64,000 bases of DNA from CAUPWF01 sp963515125 (GTDB taxonomy: Bacteria > Bacillota > Clostridia > Lachnospirales > Lachnospiraceae). Location: the NCBI GenBank assembly GCA_052116865.1, contig JBQKKG010000007.1, positions 1 to 64,000 of the forward strand, given 5' to 3'. The translations under genes were made by a program, and so were the position numbers. This document shows positions 59,810 through 64,000 of the stretch, one piece after another (position 1 is the stretch's first letter; each line of letters starts with the position of its first letter). The notes under the pieces are model-generated. The model did no database searches and was not told where the DNA came from. It saw only the letters and a list, made by a program, of their open reading frames with translations.

Positions 59810-61201
59810 CTAACCTACCATAATACGTTTTGTTGGTAGTTCCCTATACGTGTCTTTTGGATTTTTTCTATATCCAAAGGCTAGAGCCATTGTAATAGGC
59901 CCAATTCTTCCTATATACATAAGTGCCATATCTATAAACTTAGAAGGAGTTCCAAGGGTTGGTGTCAAATCTTGGGACAATCCTACAGTTCCTAATGCCG
60001 AATTTGTTTCAAATATTACGGATAAAAAACTTACATCTTCCAACGAAGTCATAAAGATAGTTCCAAGCAACATTGCTGTAAAGGAAACTATAATAATTGA
60101 AATCCCAGTCCTAATATTAGCCGTTGGAATCCTTCTTCCAAAACATTCCGTATCATGACCTCCGCGTAACACGGTCAAACACGTCAAGATTAATAATGCT
60201 ACAGTTGAAGTCTTAACACCACCTGCGGTACCTGCTGGTGACCCACCGATAAACATGAGAAGACATGTGATAAATGCAGATTCGTCTTTCAATGCACTTT
60301 GTGAAACAGTTGCAAATCCTGCAGTTCTTGTGGTTGTAGATTGAAATGCAGATGCCATAATTTTTTGTGGTATACTTAACCCACCAAAAGTCTCTGGATT
60401 ATTCCACTCTGCAATTAGAAATGCAATTGTCCCTCCTACTAATAAGACTACCGTTACCACAATAACCATCTTGGAATGTAGTGTCAAACGACCAAACACT
60501 AATTTATGTGGGTTTTGTATCCGTCTATCTCTACGGAACACACCAATTACATCAAACCATACTGTGAATCCAATTCCTCCCATAATAATCAAAGCCATCG
60601 TAGTAAAATTGACAATCGGATTCGTAGTATATTCCATAAAACTAGTTGCTCCCAAAATATCAATTCCTGCATTACAAAAAGCGGAAATAGCATGAAAAAT
60701 TGAATATACGATTCCCTTAATAAATCCATACTCTGGAATGAATTGAAACGAAAAGAAAAGCGCTCCTATTCCTTCCACTAGAAAAGTCCCCTTTAATATT
60801 TTGATAATTAATTGTACCATTCCAGCCAGCGTGTCCAAGTTATAAGTTTCTTGAATTACAATACGTTCACGCACCGTAATCTTCTTTCCAATCATAATGA
60901 AGAAAGCGGTCGTACATGCAATTACGCCCAATCCCCCTACTTGAATTAATAGTAGTAAGACGACTTTCCCAAATATGGTAAATTGCACGGCCGGAACTAT
61001 GGTCATTAGACCAGTCACACAAACAGCCGAAGTGGAGGTAAATAATGCATCCACAAATGGAATGCTCCCATCCACGTTACTAATAGGTAGCCACAGTAGC
61101 ACTCCACCAATAAAAATGGTACCTAAAAAGCCCACTGCCAGCTGTTGCATGGTAGTAAGCCTAAGACTTTTCTTATGTTCTTCTTGATATGTTTCTAACA
61201 C
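59810..61201 (-). CDS. trkH: TrkH/KtrB-type potassium uptake membrane subunit
   Basis: The 463-residue protein has about ten membrane segments and the four pore-loop repeats with Gly-containing filter segments ('FTSTSAVCVTGLMTI', 'SAFCNAGIDILG', 'TTRTAGFATV', 'SALGTVGLSQDL'). It imports K+ using the membrane potential. It pairs with trkA downstream. Upstream lies the two-component pair with a gap of 87 bp. Confidence 0.92.
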   Translation of the reverse strand: MLETYQEEHKKSLRLTTMQQLAVGFLGTIFIGGVLLWLPISNVDGSIPFVDALFTSTSAVCVTGLMTIVPAVQFTIFGKVVLLLLIQVGGLGVIACTTAFFIMIGKKITVRERIVIQETYNLDTLAGMVQLIIKILKGTFLVEGIGALFFSFQFIPEYGFIKGIVYSIFHAISAFCNAGIDILGATSFMEYTTNPIVNFTTMALIIMGGIGFTVWFDVIGVFRRDRRIQNPHKLVFGRLTLHSKMVIVVTVVLLVGGTIAFLIAEWNNPETFGGLSIPQKIMASAFQSTTTRTAGFATVSQSALKDESAFITCLLMFIGGSPAGTAGGVKTSTVALLILTCLTVLRGGHDTECFGRRIPTANIRTGISIIIVSFTAMLLGTIFMTSLEDVSFLSVIFETNSALGTVGLSQDLTPTLGTPSKFIDMALMYIGRIGPITMALAFGYRKNPKDTYRELPTKRIMVG

Positions 61202-61288
61202 TTTTCTATCCTCGATTTCCCTAGAATAACGTTCCTAAATTATTAATATCATCCCTTAGTATACATCATTTTTAGGTAAATGCAAGCA

Positions 61289-61978
61289 CTACATTTTGAA
61301 TCTATACCCCACACCCCAAATTGTCTCAATATATTGTGGATTTGAGGTATCAAATTCTATTTTTTCTCTTATTTTTTTAATGTGAACGGTAACCGTTGCA
61401 ATATCTCCTATGGATTCCATATCCCAGATTTCACTAAATAGCTCATCCTTCGTATACACATGATTTGGATGACTAGCTAAAAATGTCAACAGATCAAATT
61501 CTTTCGTAGTGAAAGATTTTTCTTCCCCATTGATCCATACACGCCTTGCCGTTGTGTCTATCTTCAACCCTCGGATTTCAATTACTTTATTTTCCTCTAT
61601 ATTACTCCCTATTAGACGTTCATATCTTGCTAAATGAGCCTTTACTCTAGCAACAAGTTCACTTGGGCTAAAAGGTTTCGTCATGTAATCATCTGCTCCC
61701 AATCCAAGCCCTCTAATTTTATCAATATCATCTTTCTTTGCGGAAACCATAATGATAGGTGTATTTTGAACTTCACGCACTTTTTTGCATATTTCAAATC
61801 CATCTACACCTGGAAGCATCAAGTCTAGAATTAGTAAATCATATTCCTCATTCAACGCCTTTTTCAATCCAATCTCTCCATCATTAGCCACTTCTACATC
61901 AAAACCACTTAATTCTAGATAATCCTTTTCTAAATCTGCAATTGATTCCTCATCTTCTACAATAAGAATGTTACTCAT
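61289..61978 (-). CDS. OmpR-family response regulator
   Basis: The 229-residue protein has a receiver domain with Asp52 (LLILDLMLPG) and Lys101 (YMTKPFSP) and a C-terminal winged helix ('FTTKEFDLLTFLASHPNHVYTKDELFSEIW', 'VTVHIKKIREKIE'). It is activated by the overlapping histidine kinase gene. The regulon is unknown; the trk pair downstream may be one target. Confidence 0.93.
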   Translation of the reverse strand: MSNILIVEDEESIADLEKDYLELSGFDVEVANDGEIGLKKALNEEYDLLILDLMLPGVDGFEICKKVREVQNTPIIMVSAKKDDIDKIRGLGLGADDYMTKPFSPSELVARVKAHLARYERLIGSNIEENKVIEIRGLKIDTTARRVWINGEEKSFTTKEFDLLTFLASHPNHVYTKDELFSEIWDMESIGDIATVTVHIKKIREKIEFDTSNPQYIETIWGVGYRFKM

Positions 61979-63467
61979 TTGTTGGTACCTCCTGATATTT
62001 TCTTATAACAAAGTACATCACTGTACCTGTGCCTTCTTTACTATTTGCCCAGATCTTTCCACCGTGTTCTTCCACTATCTTTTTCACAATGGAAAGCCCG
62101 ATGCCACTCCCCCCTTTGGAAGAATTTCTAGATGCATCCGTACGATAAAATCGATCAAAAATGTTGGATAAATCTTTTGCTGCAATTCCTTTTCCATTAT
62201 CCTCTATCTCAACTTGAATAAAATCTCCTACATCTTTTATTCTCAAATTAATCAATGCTTGCTTTTTATCCATATATTTCAAAGAATTATTAACAATGTT
62301 ATGGATGACTCTGCTCATTTGCTCTGGGTCTGCAATTACTTTTGGTTCCCCTTCCACATAGTTATGATAACCGAAAACCACATTTTTAGACTCTAATTCT
62401 AACGATAAGTCTTCTGCACAATCATTAAAGTATGCTTTCACTGAAATCGTACTAAAATTATATGGAATGCGATTCGTGTCAATCTTAGAGTACAATGTTA
62501 GCTCATTAATAAGTCTGTCCATTTCATTTGCCTTATTATATATGGTTCGAATATATTTATCCACCTTCTCTGGTGTATCCGCGACCCCATCCATGATCCC
62601 CTCCACATATCCCTTAATAGCTGTAATCGGAGTCTTTAAATCATGTGAAATATTACTGATTAATTCTTTATTTTCTTTATCATATCTTAGTTTTTCTTCT
62701 GCATTATCTTTAAGCCTAAGACGCATCTCCTCAAAGTCTTGACATAACTGTCCTAGTTCATCATCCGTCTCAGCTTCCAATTGGAAATTCAAATTGCCCT
62801 CTTTAATACTTTGGGCTGCCACTCTCATCTTCCCAAGCGGAATTAAAATACCATGTTGGATCCACCAGATTAATAACGCACCTGTAAAGATTAGTATCAC
62901 AATCACGGCAATGATAACATCGGCTAAAAATTGACGCACCTCCGGAATAACATCACTTACATCTGTAACAATAAATGCACTCCCCGGATCTCCCGAACCA
63001 CAGATAAAATCTACTTGTTTCACTAAACTTTGAGAATCTCCTCCCAAATAGACTCCATTTTCTGATGCGGAATCGTAATCTCCATACTCTGGAAGTTGAC
63101 TAATAATATCGGTTTCTTTTCCCACTTCACATCCCATATATACAATATCTTGATTCTTTCTTATAAGAAGAAATGAATTTTTCGTCTTTAATTGCTGATT
63201 AAATTTTTTCAAAAAATCTTCATTGTCTAATTGCTCCGGTGTGATAGCAGCCACCTTTGACAACTCATGATAAGAATCTTCCGTCAATCGATTTAGAACT
63301 TGAATCGAATTCGAAAAACTTTTATAAGTGGTTCCAGTAATACCATATGTCTGTTCAATGGAATTGATTTGATGTTGACCAAAGCCCAAAATAACTGCAG
63401 CCGTCAGTAGAATCGGCAAAGTAATAATTGTGACAAATGCAATAATTAGTCTTGTCCTAAGTTTCAT
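61971..63467 (-). CDS. Sensor histidine kinase
   Basis: The 498-residue kinase has two membrane spans (about 7-28 and 180-205), an extracellular sensing domain between them and a HAMP domain. The HisKA helix with 'NISHDLKTP' lies near residue 272, and a HATPase domain follows with 'HNIVNNSLKY', 'DNGKGI' and 'GGSGIGLSIVK'. It overlaps the response regulator gene by eight bases. The signal is unknown. Confidence 0.93.
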   Translation of the reverse strand: MKLRTRLIIAFVTIITLPILLTAAVILGFGQHQINSIEQTYGITGTTYKSFSNSIQVLNRLTEDSYHELSKVAAITPEQLDNEDFLKKFNQQLKTKNSFLLIRKNQDIVYMGCEVGKETDIISQLPEYGDYDSASENGVYLGGDSQSLVKQVDFICGSGDPGSAFIVTDVSDVIPEVRQFLADVIIAVIVILIFTGALLIWWIQHGILIPLGKMRVAAQSIKEGNLNFQLEAETDDELGQLCQDFEEMRLRLKDNAEEKLRYDKENKELISNISHDLKTPITAIKGYVEGIMDGVADTPEKVDKYIRTIYNKANEMDRLINELTLYSKIDTNRIPYNFSTISVKAYFNDCAEDLSLELESKNVVFGYHNYVEGEPKVIADPEQMSRVIHNIVNNSLKYMDKKQALINLRIKDVGDFIQVEIEDNGKGIAAKDLSNIFDRFYRTDASRNSSKGGSGIGLSIVKKIVEEHGGKIWANSKEGTGTVMYFVIRKYQEVPTNE

Positions 63468-63565
63468 ACTCCACTTCCTTTTTCCATAATTATAATATTA
63501 TACCATGCAGTGAGGTAAATCACACGCAAACACAGATAAAGAATTCTAAAATTTTCGTAAAGTAG

Positions 63566-63608
63566 AAAAAAGTTCCAGGTATTACTGCACTTCGTAATAT
63601 CTGGAACT
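63566..63608 (-). terminator. Terminator after metK
   Basis: On the minus strand AGTTCCAGATATTAC pairs with GTAATACCTGGAACT (one mismatch) around an 8-base loop and is followed by TTTTT. It closes the metK transcript and isolates the two-component operon. Confidence 0.85.
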
Positions 63609-63635
63609 CTCTTCTTTATTTTCATAATCATGTTG

Positions 63636-64000
63636 TTACAAATATTTTTTCAATTCTACCACTTTATCTAGCTTTTCCCAAGGTAAATCTAAGTCATTGC
63701 GTCCGAAATGCCCATAAGCGGCTGTTTGCTTGTAAATTGGTCGTCTTAAATCTAACATCTTAATTATTCCGGCTGGACGAAGATCGAAATGTTCTCTTAC
63801 TATATCAACCAACTTGTCTTCTGCAATTTTCCCAGTTCCAAATGTATCAATCATAATAGATGTTGGATGTGCAACACCGATTGCATAAGATAGTTGAATT
63901 TCACATTTTTTCGCAATTCCAGCCGCCACTATATTCTTTGCCACATAACGAGCAGCATATGCTGCAGAACGATCTACTTTTGTACAGTCCTTTCCTGAAA
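63636..64000 (-). CDS. metK: S-adenosylmethionine synthetase, C-terminal part
   Basis: The 121 visible codons continue past the right edge. The segment 'DRSAAYAARYVAKNIVAAGIAKKCEIQLSYAIGVAHPTSIMIDTFGT' and the end 'DLRRPIYKQTAAYGHFGRNDLDLPWEKLD' are typical of MetK. The enzyme makes SAM from methionine and ATP. Confidence 0.95.
   Translation of the reverse strand, partial: SGKDCTKVDRSAAYAARYVAKNIVAAGIAKKCEIQLSYAIGVAHPTSIMIDTFGTGKIAEDKLVDIVREHFDLRPAGIIKMLDLRRPIYKQTAAYGHFGRNDLDLPWEKLDKVVELKKYL

Overview
The window looks like the genome of a Gram-positive, low-GC anaerobe of the class Clostridia, most likely Lachnospiraceae. The evidence is the housekeeping block on the right, a chromosomal run of lysS, greA, dusB, coaX, a DUF6145-like gene, birA and argF, together with a mobile element built from families typical of gut Clostridia (Maff2, CD1108, CD1112, PrgI, DUF5688 and DUF6462-like proteins). 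Nearly every gene is on the minus strand, so transcription runs from high to low coordinates.

Right part (about 49,200-64,000): ordinary chromosome. From the right edge it holds the 3' end of metK, a two-component system, a Trk/Ktr-type K+ uptake pair (trkH, trkA) followed by a SpoU-type RNA methyltransferase, a secreted SleB-like cell-wall hydrolase, an nfeD-slipin membrane pair, and the argF-birA-DUF6145-coaX-dusB and greA-lysS gene runs. Strong intrinsic terminators separate the units.

Middle part (about 5,300-49,000): an integrative and conjugative element (ICE) of roughly 44 kb, placed just past the 3' end of lysS. Its right end carries three DUF6462-like small proteins, a 488-bp gene-free leader full of stem-loops, a ParM/ParR-like partition pair, small hydrophobic peptides, a lipoprotein and a giant LPXTG adhesin with a thioester domain. 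The transfer module follows: a JAB (RadC-like) protein, a Toprim protein, a 32-bp-period repeat array, a probable oriT region, MobC, MobA relaxase, VirD4, Maff2, a VirB6-like protein, PrgI, VirB4 and an NlpC/P60 hydrolase. Next come a 2,481-residue methylase-helicase, a sortase and a double-SpoVG protein. The left end holds a degraded type I restriction subunit, a PC4/YdbC ssDNA-binding protein, a truncated Cys-rich protein and three serine-recombinase genes, of which only one keeps the catalytic Ser domain.

Left part (1-5,250): accessory cargo. An inducible macrolide-resistance operon, mef(A)-msr(D), has both of its short leader peptides intact (MTASMRLR before mef, MYLIFM before msr). It is followed by DinB-like, nitroreductase and GrpB-like genes. 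The left boundary of the element was not located.

The most unusual signals are in the non-coding DNA of the ICE: a pair of intercistronic hairpins 28 kb apart sharing an identical 16-base core, a wider habit of placing hairpins between a stop codon and the next ribosome binding site, a six-copy repeat array in strict 32-bp phase, and an 8-codon leader ORF with stem-loops before a lipoprotein gene.
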